56,403 nt of DNA from Blastocatellia bacterium (GTDB taxonomy: Bacteria > Acidobacteriota > Blastocatellia > Pyrinomonadales > Pyrinomonadaceae): the NCBI GenBank assembly GCA_003488005.1, contig DNND01000099.1, forward strand, positions 60,578 through 116,980, written 5' to 3'. Shown here one piece after another: positions 42,666-50,793 of the stretch (within the stretch, counting starts at the first letter, position 1; the number at the start of each line of letters is the position of its first letter). The position numbers and the translations under genes were made by a program. The notes under the pieces were generated by a model. It saw nothing but the letters and a program-made list of their open reading frames with translations. It did no database searches and was not told the origin of the DNA.

Positions 42666-44297
42666 ATGATTAACTTTCAAACATCACCAGACCAGTACCA
42701 TCACTGGAAATTGGCTGTCGACGGTACAGTCGCAACCCTGAGCATGGATGTTCAAGAGGACGAAACCCTGGCCGAAGGCTACAAACTAAAACTCAATTCC
42801 TACGACCTTGGCGTTGATATTGAGTTGGCCGACGCGATCCAGCGAATTCGTTTTGAGCATCCGGAAGTGAAGGTTGTAGTCGTCACCAGTCTCAAGCCGC
42901 GGATCTTTTGTGCGGGCGCGAATATCTACATGCTCGGTACTTCTTCGCATGCCTTCAAAGTGAACTTCTGCAAGTTCACAAACGAAACTCGTTGCGCGAT
43001 TGAGGACGACTCGCATCATTCAGGTCGTCGTTATGTGGCTGCGCTTAATGGCACCGCTTCGGGCGGCGGCTATGAACTCGCCATCGCCTGCGACGAAATT
43101 TATCTGGTTGACGATGGCAACTCCGCGGTTTCCCTTCCCGAAGTTCCGCTGCTTGGCGTGTTGCCCGGGACTGGCGGCCTGACGCGTTTGGTTGATAAGC
43201 GAAAGATTCGTCGCGACCGCGCTGACGTTTTTTCTACGCTCGCCGAGGGGTTGAAGGGAAAACGCGCGAAAGAGTGGGGACTGATAGACGATTCGTTTCC
43301 CACCAGCAAGTTTCAGGAATCGATTGACGCTCGCGCGCAGGAAATTGTCGGAACAAATGGCGATAGTCAGCCGGGCGTTGGTATCAAACTCAATCCGCTG
43401 CAAGTTGAAATAAAGCCGGCGGGTCTGGAATACAAATACGTCAATGTAATTTTGAATCGCGAGCAGCGTTATGCGGATCTAACTGTGCGCGGACCAGAAG
43501 CGAATTTGCCGACGACGCCCGATGAGATTCAGAAGCTTGGCGACTCTTACTGGCCGCTTCAGGCTTATCGAGAGTTGGACGATGCCTTGCTTTACCTGCG
43601 GGTGAATGAGCCTGAGATCGGTTTGGTTTGCGTGCGCACTGCGGGAAACATCGATGACGTGCTGGCGATCGACAAGACGCTTACAGCCCACAAGGACCAC
43701 TGGCTGGTGCGCGAAATCACCGCTTTCATGGCGCGCGTGCTGCGCCGTTTGGATCTGACGGCGAAGAGTTTCTTCGCCATCGTCGAACCGGGCAGTTGTT
43801 TTGCCGGCAATCTGCTTGAGCTGATGCTGGCTTCTGATCGCAGCTACATGCTCAACAACGCCGACGAGCGTGTCGAACTCGCACTCAGCGAGCTAAATCA
43901 TGGTGCGCTACCGATGAGCAATGGGTTATCGCGTTTACAGTCTCGGTTCCTGGCAACGCCGGAAAAGGTTGAAGAGATTCTGGCCAACACCGGTCGTTTT
44001 GATACTGAAGCGGCGGAAGAAGCCGGACTAATAACCTTCGCGCCTGATGATTTAGATTGGGAAGATGAAATCCGCGTGGCTATCGAAGAAAGAACTTCGT
44101 TGTCGCCGGATGCGTTGACCGGGATGGAAGCATCGCTGCGGTTCGCTGGCCCCGAAACGATGGACACGAAGATTTACGGTCGGTTGACTGCCTGGCAAAA
44201 CTGGATCTTTCAACGACCAAACGCCGTCGGGGAAAAAGGTGCGTTGAGTAATTATGGCAAACCGACGAAGGCCCAATTTGATTTTAAGAGGACTTAG
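42666..44297 (+). CDS. boxC: 2,3-epoxybenzoyl-CoA dihydrolase (benzoyl-CoA-dihydrodiol lyase)
   Basis: 543 residues, the characteristic double-crotonase length of BoxC. The first crotonase domain has SLKPRIFCAGANIYMLG, ALNGTASGGGYELAIACDEI and PEVPLLGVLPGTGG. The second, divergent domain covers about 300-540. It hydrolyses and opens 2,3-epoxybenzoyl-CoA to 3,4-dehydroadipyl-CoA semialdehyde and formate. GAGG precedes the ATG. Next to boxB it defines an aerobic benzoyl-CoA pathway. The frame-size and neighbour pairing make alternative enoyl-CoA hydratase functions unlikely. Confidence 0.92.
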   Translation: MINFQTSPDQYHHWKLAVDGTVATLSMDVQEDETLAEGYKLKLNSYDLGVDIELADAIQRIRFEHPEVKVVVVTSLKPRIFCAGANIYMLGTSSHAFKVNFCKFTNETRCAIEDDSHHSGRRYVAALNGTASGGGYELAIACDEIYLVDDGNSAVSLPEVPLLGVLPGTGGLTRLVDKRKIRRDRADVFSTLAEGLKGKRAKEWGLIDDSFPTSKFQESIDARAQEIVGTNGDSQPGVGIKLNPLQVEIKPAGLEYKYVNVILNREQRYADLTVRGPEANLPTTPDEIQKLGDSYWPLQAYRELDDALLYLRVNEPEIGLVCVRTAGNIDDVLAIDKTLTAHKDHWLVREITAFMARVLRRLDLTAKSFFAIVEPGSCFAGNLLELMLASDRSYMLNNADERVELALSELNHGALPMSNGLSRLQSRFLATPEKVEEILANTGRFDTEAAEEAGLITFAPDDLDWEDEIRVAIEERTSLSPDALTGMEASLRFAGPETMDTKIYGRLTAWQNWIFQRPNAVGEKGALSNYGKPTKAQFDFKRT

Positions 44298-44368
44298 CCG
44301 CGGATGAACGCGGATTTGCGCAGATCAGAAAAATTCATATCCGCGTTATTCCGCGCAAATCGGCGGCT
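44296..44368. repeat. Inverted repeat AGCCGCGGATGAACGCGG type
   Basis: Arms 44296-44325 and 44339-44368 are near-complementary with a 13-bp loop and consist of GCGGAT / ATCCGC words. It lies in the 89-bp gap between boxC and boxB. Confidence 0.8.
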
Positions 44369-44386
44369 GGTTTTAGGCGAGACATC

Positions 44387-45784
44387 ATGAACTTATACGA
44401 ACGAATACCAAACAACGTTAACTTGTCGGAAGACAAAAAGCTTCAGCGGGCGCTGGAGAAATGGCTGCCAAACTATCTTGACTGGTGGAACGAGATGGGA
44501 CCCGATGGCTTTCAACAAAAGGACGTCTATCTGCGCACCGCCATCAGCGTCGAGCCGGACGGTTGGGCCAACTTCGACTTCGTGAAGATGCCCGATTACC
44601 GGTGGGGCATTTTTCTAAAGCCCGCTGAGGCAGACGCAAAGATTGGTTTCGGCGACAACTATGGTCAGCCGGTTTATCAGGAAGTGCCAGGCGAATTCCG
44701 GAACGCCTTGCGTCGCATCATTGTTACGCAAGGCGACACCGAACCTGCTTCGGTCGAACAGCAACGGGAACTTGGCAAGACTTGTCCTTCGCTTTACGAC
44801 TTGCGCAATTTGTTTCAAGTGAACGTTGAGGAGGGCCGGCATCTTTGGGCCATGGTCTACCTGCTGCAGCGTTACTTTGGCCGCGACGGCCGCGATGAGG
44901 CGGACGCATTGCTCGAACGACGCAGCGGCAATCCCGACAAGCCGCGCATCCTCGAAGCTTTTAATCAACCCTGCGACGACTGGTTGAATTTCTTTTGCTT
45001 CACGATGTTCACGGATCGCGACGGCAAGTATCAACTTTCGGCCCTGGCGGAATCCGGCTTTGAACCGTTGGCGCGCACCTGCCAGTTCATGTTGACTGAA
45101 GAAGCGCACCACATGTTCGTCGGTGACACAGGCATCAACCGCGTCGTCAAACGCACCGCGCAACTGATGAACCAGGGCGACGTGCGGCAATTGGGCGGCA
45201 TCCCGCTCGATATCATTCAGCGCTACGTCAATTTCTGGTTTAGTTATTCGCTCGATTTGTTCGGCGGCGAGATCAGTTCGAACTCCGCAGACTTTTTCGC
45301 GGCCGGGCTGAAAGGAAGATACAAAGAGCAGGAGCAGTACGACGATCATCTTGCTGCTAATCAGATCTTCAGCATGAAAGTCGTCGAAGACAATCAGCTA
45401 AAGGATTCGGAAGTGCCTTTGCGCAATGCGCTGAACGAAGTTTTGCGCACCGAGTACGTTAAAGACTGTGAGAAGGGTTTGGCGCGGTGGAATAAGAGTT
45501 TGGCCGACGAAGGCCGCAGCGAAAGATTATTTCTTCCTAACAGCCGTTTTCATCGACACGTCGGCGAGTTTGCCGGCCACAATTTTGACCTCGAGGGAAC
45601 TTTGATTTCGCCGGAAGACTTTGAAAAGCGCAAAGCCAACTGGCTGCCGAGCGTTGCGGATCGCGAATATGTGCGCAGCTTGATGCACGCGGTGACTGAG
45701 CCCGGCAAGATCGCCAACTGGATTGCGCCACCGGCAACCGGCATCAAAGGCAAGCCGTTTGAGTTTGAGTACGTTCGCTTGTGA
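44387..45784 (+). CDS. boxB: Benzoyl-CoA 2,3-epoxidase, oxygenase component
   Basis: 465 residues. BoxB is the diiron monooxygenase that epoxidises benzoyl-CoA using O2 and electrons from BoxA. Diiron ligand motifs are visible as EEGRH (Glu149/His152) and EEAHH (Glu239/His242). The start MNLYERIPNNVNLSEDKKLQ is typical of BoxB. The boxA reductase, benzoate-CoA ligase and the semialdehyde dehydrogenase are absent from the window and must lie elsewhere. Its tail overlaps the heptameric repeat by 2 bp. Confidence 0.94.
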   Translation: MNLYERIPNNVNLSEDKKLQRALEKWLPNYLDWWNEMGPDGFQQKDVYLRTAISVEPDGWANFDFVKMPDYRWGIFLKPAEADAKIGFGDNYGQPVYQEVPGEFRNALRRIIVTQGDTEPASVEQQRELGKTCPSLYDLRNLFQVNVEEGRHLWAMVYLLQRYFGRDGRDEADALLERRSGNPDKPRILEAFNQPCDDWLNFFCFTMFTDRDGKYQLSALAESGFEPLARTCQFMLTEEAHHMFVGDTGINRVVKRTAQLMNQGDVRQLGGIPLDIIQRYVNFWFSYSLDLFGGEISSNSADFFAAGLKGRYKEQEQYDDHLAANQIFSMKVVEDNQLKDSEVPLRNALNEVLRTEYVKDCEKGLARWNKSLADEGRSERLFLPNSRFHRHVGEFAGHNFDLEGTLISPEDFEKRKANWLPSVADREYVRSLMHAVTEPGKIANWIAPPATGIKGKPFEFEYVRL

Positions 45785-45899
45785 ATTTCGAATTTCGAAT
45801 TTCGAATTGCGAATTTTGATTTGCCATGAAGGAAGTTTTTCAAAACAGGATGGGCGAAAGTCTTAAATCCGAAATCCGAATTTCGAAATCCGAAATTTC
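45783..45899. repeat. Heptameric repeats (GAATTTC / AAATCCG units) around a TetR start codon
   Basis: The left array (45783-45816) has GAATTTC three times, then variants. The right array (45865-45899) has AAATCCG, AAATCCG, AATTTCG, AAATCCG, AAATTTC. The right array lies inside the TetR reading frame. Confidence 0.88.
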
Positions 45900-46557
45900 C
45901 CGTTACGATCAAAAGCTGGAATTCATCCTCCGCAATGCCGCGCGCATTTTTGCCGAAAAGAATTACCACTCGACGACCATGCGCGACATCTCGCGCGCAA
46001 CCAACGTCAGCCTGGCGGGTCTTTATCATTACTGCAAATCCAAGGAAGAGCTGCTGTTTCTGATTCAGGACAACTGCTTCGGCCGCGTGCTCGAAAGCCT
46101 GGAAGAGCGGTTGCGCACTGAAACTGATCCGCTTGCGCGTTTGCGCATCTTCATCGAAAACCACCTTTCATTTTTCGCCGCCAACATGGCTGAGATGAAG
46201 GTCCTGTCGCATGAAGCTGAATCGCTGGACGGGGATTTGCACGCACACGTTTCCACGAAGAAGGACAAGTACACGAAACTCGCGCGCCGGATTTTGAAAG
46301 AGCTGCAGCAGACCGAAACCATTGGCCCGCAAGTGGATCTCACGGTCGCAACCTACGCGTTGTTTGGCATGATGAACTGGATTTACAACTGGTATGATCC
46401 GAAGGGAAAACTAAAAGTTTCCGAGCTGGTTGAGAATGTGACGCGTTTGTTCCTGCACGGGTTCATTGCCGGATCGGCGCACGAAGCACTACACTTTGCG
46501 CCGCAAACGGTTGCGCAACCTATGAGCGTTTGGCGCGGAACAACTGACGGAAAGTAA
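45826..46557 (+). CDS. TetR-family regulator of the benzoyl-CoA cluster
   Basis: 243 residues. The HTH is clear (LEFILRNAARIFAEKNYHST, ISRATNVSLAGLYHYCKSKE), followed by a C-terminal ligand domain. It resembles regulators of acyl-CoA or aromatic-CoA catabolism. The first ~25 residues (including KSEIRISKSEIS) are encoded by the heptameric repeat; since no other start lies between it and the HTH, the repeat must be translated. Start ATG 45826 or 45850, both without a strong ribosome binding site. A likely target is the operator upstream of boxC. Confidence 0.88.
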   Translation: MKEVFQNRMGESLKSEIRISKSEISRYDQKLEFILRNAARIFAEKNYHSTTMRDISRATNVSLAGLYHYCKSKEELLFLIQDNCFGRVLESLEERLRTETDPLARLRIFIENHLSFFAANMAEMKVLSHEAESLDGDLHAHVSTKKDKYTKLARRILKELQQTETIGPQVDLTVATYALFGMMNWIYNWYDPKGKLKVSELVENVTRLFLHGFIAGSAHEALHFAPQTVAQPMSVWRGTTDGK

Positions 46558-46575
46558 ATTGAAAGGCATTTGAAG

Positions 46576-47406
46576 ATGGCGGCAGTTGATCATTTTGAAG
46601 TAACTGAAATGGGGCCCAACCTTGTTCAGTATCGGGTCGAGAGTGGAATTGCTTTTCTGACGCTGAACGATCCGCCGGCAAACACCTACAGTTACGAGAT
46701 GATGCAGAAGCTTGACGCGCGGATTCTCGCTGCGCGCATGGACGAAAGTGTCCAAGTAATTGTCATTACCGGCAATGGCGAAAAGTTTTTCTCGGCTGGC
46801 GCAAACATCCAGATGCTCGCGAACGTCACGCCCACCTTCAAATACTTTTTCTGCCTGCATGCCAATGAGACTCTGTCGCGGCTTGAGCAAACACCCAAGC
46901 TTGTTATTGCCGCGATTAATGGACATTGCGTTGGTGGCGGATTGGAAGTGGCGCTGGCCGCCGACATTCGCATTGCGCGCCGCGGCGCGGGCAAGATGGG
47001 TTTGCCTGAAGTTTCACTGGGCGTGCTGCCGGGAACGGGGGGCACGCAACGTTTGACGCGATTAGTGGGCAAGTCGAAAGCGATCGAGTTGATGGCAACT
47101 GGCGAGCTGTTTGATTTCGAGCGTGGGCTGGAGCTGGGAATCGTGAATCAAATCATCGATGCAGAAGACGGCGAGCAGTTTTCGCAACAGGTTATTACTT
47201 ACGCAAGACAGTTCACCACGCCGAACAAAGCTTCCGCAGCAGTCGGCAGAATCAAACGCGCCGTCCAGACTGGCAGCGAAATACCTTTTGAGTCAGCCCT
47301 GGCCCTTGAGCGCGAACTGCAACAACAACTTTTCCAGTCGGAAGATGCGAAGGAAGGCCTGGACGCCTACGTCGGCAAACGCAAACCTATATTTAAGGGT
47401 AAATAG
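46576..47406 (+). CDS. Enoyl-CoA hydratase
   Basis: 276 residues, crotonase fold. Oxyanion motifs FSAGANIQML and NGHCVGGGLEVALAADIRIA are present, and both catalytic Glu positions are kept (GGGLE and LPEVSLG). It should hydrate a trans-2-enoyl-CoA, here most likely in ring-derived beta-oxidation after BoxC. The ATG at 46576 is preferred to TTG at 46570. The stop codon lies inside the next heptameric repeat. It resembles BoxC's first domain in the GAN motif, suggesting common ancestry. Confidence 0.9.
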   Translation: MAAVDHFEVTEMGPNLVQYRVESGIAFLTLNDPPANTYSYEMMQKLDARILAARMDESVQVIVITGNGEKFFSAGANIQMLANVTPTFKYFFCLHANETLSRLEQTPKLVIAAINGHCVGGGLEVALAADIRIARRGAGKMGLPEVSLGVLPGTGGTQRLTRLVGKSKAIELMATGELFDFERGLELGIVNQIIDAEDGEQFSQQVITYARQFTTPNKASAAVGRIKRAVQTGSEIPFESALALERELQQQLFQSEDAKEGLDAYVGKRKPIFKGK

Positions 47407-47478
47407 TGAATGGTGAATAGTAAATGGTTCGGAGCTAGCGGGTTGCTCCATTTACCATTTACCATTCACCATTTACTG
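47404..47478. repeat. Heptameric repeat hairpin (GTGAATG / CCATTTA units)
   Basis: The left arm (47404-47427) holds GTGAATG, GTGAATA, GTAAATG. The right arm (47448-47478) holds CCATTTA, CCATTTA, CCATTCA, CCATTTA. The arms pair across a 20-bp loop. The left arm begins with the stop codon of the enoyl-CoA hydratase. Confidence 0.92.
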
Positions 47479-47488
47479 TGGATTCATT

Positions 47489-48277
47489 ATGTACGATCAA
47501 ATCGATGTAACAGACGACAACGGCATCACCACGATCACGCTTAACCGGCCGGAAAAGTTGAATGCGCTTGCCGGACACATGCGTCGCGATTTGGCAGAAG
47601 CGCTGGAAGCCGCCGGCAGCGATCGCGCTGTCCATGTTGTTGTCATCACCGGCGGCGGACGCGCCTTTTGTTCGGGCGGTGACGTGGCCGCGATGGCCGA
47701 CTTGATCGAACGCCAGGATGCCGACGAGTTCTCTCGGCTGCTGGGCTCGGCGCGGCGCGTAGTTACTGCAATTCGTCACATGACCAAACCGGTGATTGCT
47801 TCGATCAATGGACCAGCCATCGGCGCCGGCTTCAATCTCGCGCTGGCCTGCGATCTACGCATCGCTTCCAGTAACGCGACGTTTAGCCAGTCGTTTGCCA
47901 AGGTCGGCCTGCATCCCGATTGGGGCGGCACGTATTTCTTGCCGCGATTGGTCACTCCAAATAAAGCGTGCGAAATGTTTTTCCTTGGCGATTCGATCAC
48001 CGCCGAAGAAGCGCAGCGCCTGGGACTGATAAATTTCGTCGTTGCTCCTTCAGAACTGGAAGCCGAAACCCGCAAACTCGCGGAACGTTTGCGCGCAGCG
48101 CCCGCCATTGCCATTGCCGCCGCTAAACAAGCAGTTTATATGAGCCACTCATCTGAGTTGGACGAAATGCTGCGTTACGAAACGGAAGCGCAGATGCGCT
48201 GTTTCGATTCCGACGATGGCGCTGAAGGCGTGCGAGCTTTTCTCGAGAAACGGCCACCAAAGTTTACGGGACGGTAG
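47489..48277 (+). CDS. Enoyl-CoA hydratase/isomerase, PaaG-like
   Basis: 262 residues, crotonase fold (AFCSGGDVAAMADL, NGPAIGAGFNLALACDLRIA). Both hydratase Glu positions are replaced, while HPDWGGTYFLPRL keeps the Asp typical of isomerases such as PaaG. An isomerase acting on ring-derived or unsaturated CoA esters is likely. It lies within the benzoyl-CoA cluster, in the same direction, and is separated from its neighbours by repeat hairpins. Confidence 0.87.
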   Translation: MYDQIDVTDDNGITTITLNRPEKLNALAGHMRRDLAEALEAAGSDRAVHVVVITGGGRAFCSGGDVAAMADLIERQDADEFSRLLGSARRVVTAIRHMTKPVIASINGPAIGAGFNLALACDLRIASSNATFSQSFAKVGLHPDWGGTYFLPRLVTPNKACEMFFLGDSITAEEAQRLGLINFVVAPSELEAETRKLAERLRAAPAIAIAAAKQAVYMSHSSELDEMLRYETEAQMRCFDSDDGAEGVRAFLEKRPPKFTGR

Positions 48278-48287
48278 TTCCGAGCCA

Positions 48288-48412
48288 AGTACTGAGTCAG
48301 CGTGAAGAAGTTCAGAGTACAACCTTCAGGTTGCTCTTGCGCTGGTAAGAAGCAAGCTAAAGCTTGGACTCTGAACTTCTCGACCCTACCCACGACTTAG
48401 CACTCAGCACTT
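48288..48412. repeat. Heptameric arms enclosing a hairpin of the GAAGTTYAGAGT family
   Basis: The outer arms (AGTACTGAGTC at 48289 and GACTTAGCACTCAGCACTT at 48394-48412) have period 7 when read on the minus strand (AGTGCTG, AGTGCTA, AGTCGTG). The inner hairpin (48304-48340 with 48349-48382) shares GAAGTTYAGAGT and AGCAAGCTAAAGCTTGGACT with the element at 49214-49289. Confidence 0.8.
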
Positions 48413-48423
48413 TTTCTCAAACC

Positions 48424-49206
48424 ATGAAGCTGCAAAACAAGATTACCCTGATCACCGGCGGCGGACGCGGCATTGGTCGTGCCATTGCGCATGCTTTTGC
48501 GCAAGAGGGCGCGCAGGTGGCAGTCGCCGCGCGCACGCAGGAACAAGTTGAACGCGTCGCGAAAGAAATAACGGAGCAGTTTCAAGTTCAGGCAGTTGCC
48601 ATCGCCTGCGACGTTTCGGATGGAAACAGCGTTAAGACAATGTTTGGTAAGGTCGCGGAAGCATTCGGCCGGGGCCCGGACATCCTGGTTAACAACGCGG
48701 GTATCGCAGAAAGCGCATTGCTCACTCGCACCGATGATGAACTTTGGCGACGTCTTCAGGGAATCAATCTGGACGGCACTTTTTATTGCATGCGCGCCGC
48801 GATGCCCGAAATGATCGAGCGCGGCTGGGGCCGCATCATCAACATTGCGTCCATCGCCGGCAAAACCGGCGCACCTTACATCGCCGCTTACTCGGCTTCC
48901 AAACACGGCGTGCTTGGCCTGACACGTTCCGCCTCGCAGGAAGTGGCAAGCAAAGGAATAACAGTCAACGCGATCTGTCCGGGCTATGTTGATACCGAAA
49001 TGACCACGCGCGGCATCGAGAACATCACCAACAAAACTTCACTGACAAAGGATCAGGCGTTGGACTCAATCAAAAAGCTGAGTCCGCAAAACCGCCTGGT
49101 CACTGCGGAAGAAGTCGCAGCGCTGGCGTTACTGCTGGCTTCTGAAAACGGGCGCGGAATCAACGGTCAGGCAATCAACATCGACGGCGGCGGCGTGCTG
49201 TTTTGA
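48424..49206 (+). CDS. Short-chain dehydrogenase (3-hydroxyacyl-CoA dehydrogenase or 3-oxoacyl reductase type)
   Basis: 260 residues. The Rossmann cofactor motif TGGGRGIGRAIA, NNAG (about 89-92), the catalytic YSASK and C-terminal GQAINIDGGG are intact. The Arg after the first strand (VAARTQ) suits NADP(H) or NAD(H). By position it probably oxidises a 3-hydroxyacyl-CoA produced by the preceding hydratases. The ATG at 48424 was chosen; the reading frame upstream is repeat DNA. Confidence 0.9.
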   Translation: MKLQNKITLITGGGRGIGRAIAHAFAQEGAQVAVAARTQEQVERVAKEITEQFQVQAVAIACDVSDGNSVKTMFGKVAEAFGRGPDILVNNAGIAESALLTRTDDELWRRLQGINLDGTFYCMRAAMPEMIERGWGRIINIASIAGKTGAPYIAAYSASKHGVLGLTRSASQEVASKGITVNAICPGYVDTEMTTRGIENITNKTSLTKDQALDSIKKLSPQNRLVTAEEVAALALLLASENGRGINGQAINIDGGGVLF

Positions 49207-49213
49207 GTGCGAC

Positions 49214-49289
49214 AAGAAGTTTAGAGTCCAAGCTTCAGCTTGTCGTGTCGCGGAAGCAGCAAGCTAAAGCTTGGACTCTAAACTTCTTG
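49214..49289. repeat. Hairpin element of the GAAGTTYAGAGT family (copy 2)
   Basis: Arms 49214-49245 and 49257-49289: AAGAAGTTTAGAGTCCAAGC against GCTTGGACTCTAAACTTCTT. It lies between the convergent SDR and maf genes. The last codons and stop of maf (minus strand) are inside the right arm. Confidence 0.88.
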
Positions 49290-49871
49290 CTCGCTTTTCC
49301 GAACCATTTCATACACCAACCGCAGCGGTAGGCCTACGATATTGAAATAGTCTCCAGCAATTTCTTCAACAAACAGCGCGGCGTGTCCCTGGATCCCATA
49401 AGCTCCTGCTTTGCCGCGCGGCTCGCCGGTCGCTACATACCAATCGATTTCCTCGACTGACATTTCAGCAAAGCGCACCCGCGTTGTCTCGTGATCTACC
49501 AAAGGCGCTTCTTGATCGGCGCGCAGGAGCGCGACGCCCGTCAGCACCTCGTGCCATTTGCCGCTCAGCAAATTCAGCATTCGCCTGGCATCATCGTCGT
49601 CGATCGGTTGGCCCAATATTTCACCGCCAACCACGACCGTTGTGTCTGCGCCCAACACGAGACTTTCAGGACTCCTGCTCGCAACCGTTTGCGCTTTGGT
49701 TAATGCCAGACGCTTTACGTAACTGACGGCATCCTCGCCTGCGCGAACAGCCTCATCGATGTCAGCGGCGACTGCATCGAAGGGCCAGCCAACGGCGCGG
49801 AGTAGCTCCATGCGGCGCGGGCTGCCCGACGCGAGAATAAGTTTTTCGAAAAGGAAGTCTTTATTGTTCAT
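49278..49871 (-). CDS. maf: Maf-family nucleoside triphosphate pyrophosphatase
   Basis: 197 residues. The family signature ILASGSPRRMELL at the N-terminus, DIDEAV, and the GADTTVVVGGEILGQP block are present. It hydrolyses dTTP/UTP or modified nucleotides to monophosphates, a house-cleaning enzyme. The ATG at 49871 is used; an upstream in-frame start at 49913 would add 14 residues before the core. The C-terminus (KSEQEV) is encoded by a repeat arm. Confidence 0.92.
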   Translation of the reverse strand: MNNKDFLFEKLILASGSPRRMELLRAVGWPFDAVAADIDEAVRAGEDAVSYVKRLALTKAQTVASRSPESLVLGADTTVVVGGEILGQPIDDDDARRMLNLLSGKWHEVLTGVALLRADQEAPLVDHETTRVRFAEMSVEEIDWYVATGEPRGKAGAYGIQGHAALFVEEIAGDYFNIVGLPLRLVYEMVRKSEQEV

Positions 49872-49982
49872 TTCGCTCGCTGCTCCATCGCGAATTCTTA
49901 CAAGTGCAGCCATTTGCAGAACCGCGAGCGGTAGCGTATAGACAGCACAGGTATGATGTAATCCTCGCCCAGAAAGAGATCA

Positions 49983-50357
49983 ATGTCCCCCAAGTCCATT
50001 GGAGGCGGAGCGCGTCAAGAACGCAAACCGCTGACCCTCGAAACAGAAGCGCAGCAGGTGCTGAACGAACTGTGGAGGGAAAAACTAATCCCTTTTCAGT
50101 TGAATGTCGGCCGACTCACCAAAGAAGAAGCCTCGGGCAACTTCACCATCCATTTTCACGATAGCCGAATATATTCGGCTGGCGTCACTATCACTCAGGG
50201 CCAAAAATGGGCTGAGATGGTCCGAGCGGCTGTTCTGGCTCGCGTTACGCGTATCAGCGGGCCTTTGCGGCAAATCCCCTGGCTTGCAGTTGAGAGCGGC
50301 GTTTGTGTGTTGCCGCACAGACCGCGGTCAAACGCCTGGCCTACGCTGACTCCATGA
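49983..50357 (+). CDS. Small hypothetical protein, likely frame-shifted near its end
   Basis: 124 residues: a helical N-terminus (ETEAQQVLNELWREKLIPFQ) and an alpha/beta core (FTIHFHDSRIYSAGVTITQG). After about residue 106 the sequence becomes Pro/Arg-rich (LPHRPRSNAW), while the -1 frame gives a natural-looking helix (AAQTAVKRLAYADSM). A single-base frameshift near 50300 would fuse it with the following small ORF into a protein of about 177 residues. Function is unrecognised. Confidence 0.55.
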   Translation: MSPKSIGGGARQERKPLTLETEAQQVLNELWREKLIPFQLNVGRLTKEEASGNFTIHFHDSRIYSAGVTITQGQKWAEMVRAAVLARVTRISGPLRQIPWLAVESGVCVLPHRPRSNAWPTLTP

Positions 50358-50518
50358 CTGCAACCGGTAACATGGAAGACGCTATCGAACGTTCGAGAAC
50401 TGAACGCAAAGAGAGCAAGGATTACACGGATGAACTAGAGCGCAACCCTAAGCGCGAGCATCAGGATCGGCGACCCGAAGTTGACAGCGGATCGTTGCCT
50501 TTGGTTGCCACCGTCTAG
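50354..50518 (+). CDS. Small charged ORF, possibly the C-terminus of the preceding gene
   Basis: 54 codons from an ATG that overlaps the preceding stop by 4 bp. It is highly charged and disordered (IERSRTERKESKDYTDELER). It is either a coupled small gene or, more likely, the displaced C-terminus of the upstream gene, since its frame is open back to 50303 with sensible residues. The 275 bp that follow show nothing I recognise. Confidence 0.4.
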   Translation: MTATGNMEDAIERSRTERKESKDYTDELERNPKREHQDRRPEVDSGSLPLVATV

Positions 50519-50793
50519 TGCCAATCCAAATCCTTAGTTCATTCTCATGAATCCCGAACCGATTCGGTGACCCCATCCCTTCAACTCTACGAGTGATGTC
50601 GTAATCATTTGTGCCGGGATTGTGCCCTGGGATTTGGCTAATGCCTATTAGAACACTACCCGGTCGCAAGGTTCGCTTGTCCCGCTAAACAAAACTCCGC
50701 TACACTCGCAAACCGTCTTTAGCTTTCGCTTTTACATTCCCGATTCTAAATTCAGCGACGGAATTTCGAAACTAACTGCGCCCTGGTCTTCAA

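Noticed and set aside
45916..46557. Alternative shorter start for the TetR gene, avoiding the repeat
   Set aside because: The next ATG lies inside the HTH; a shorter protein would lose DNA binding.
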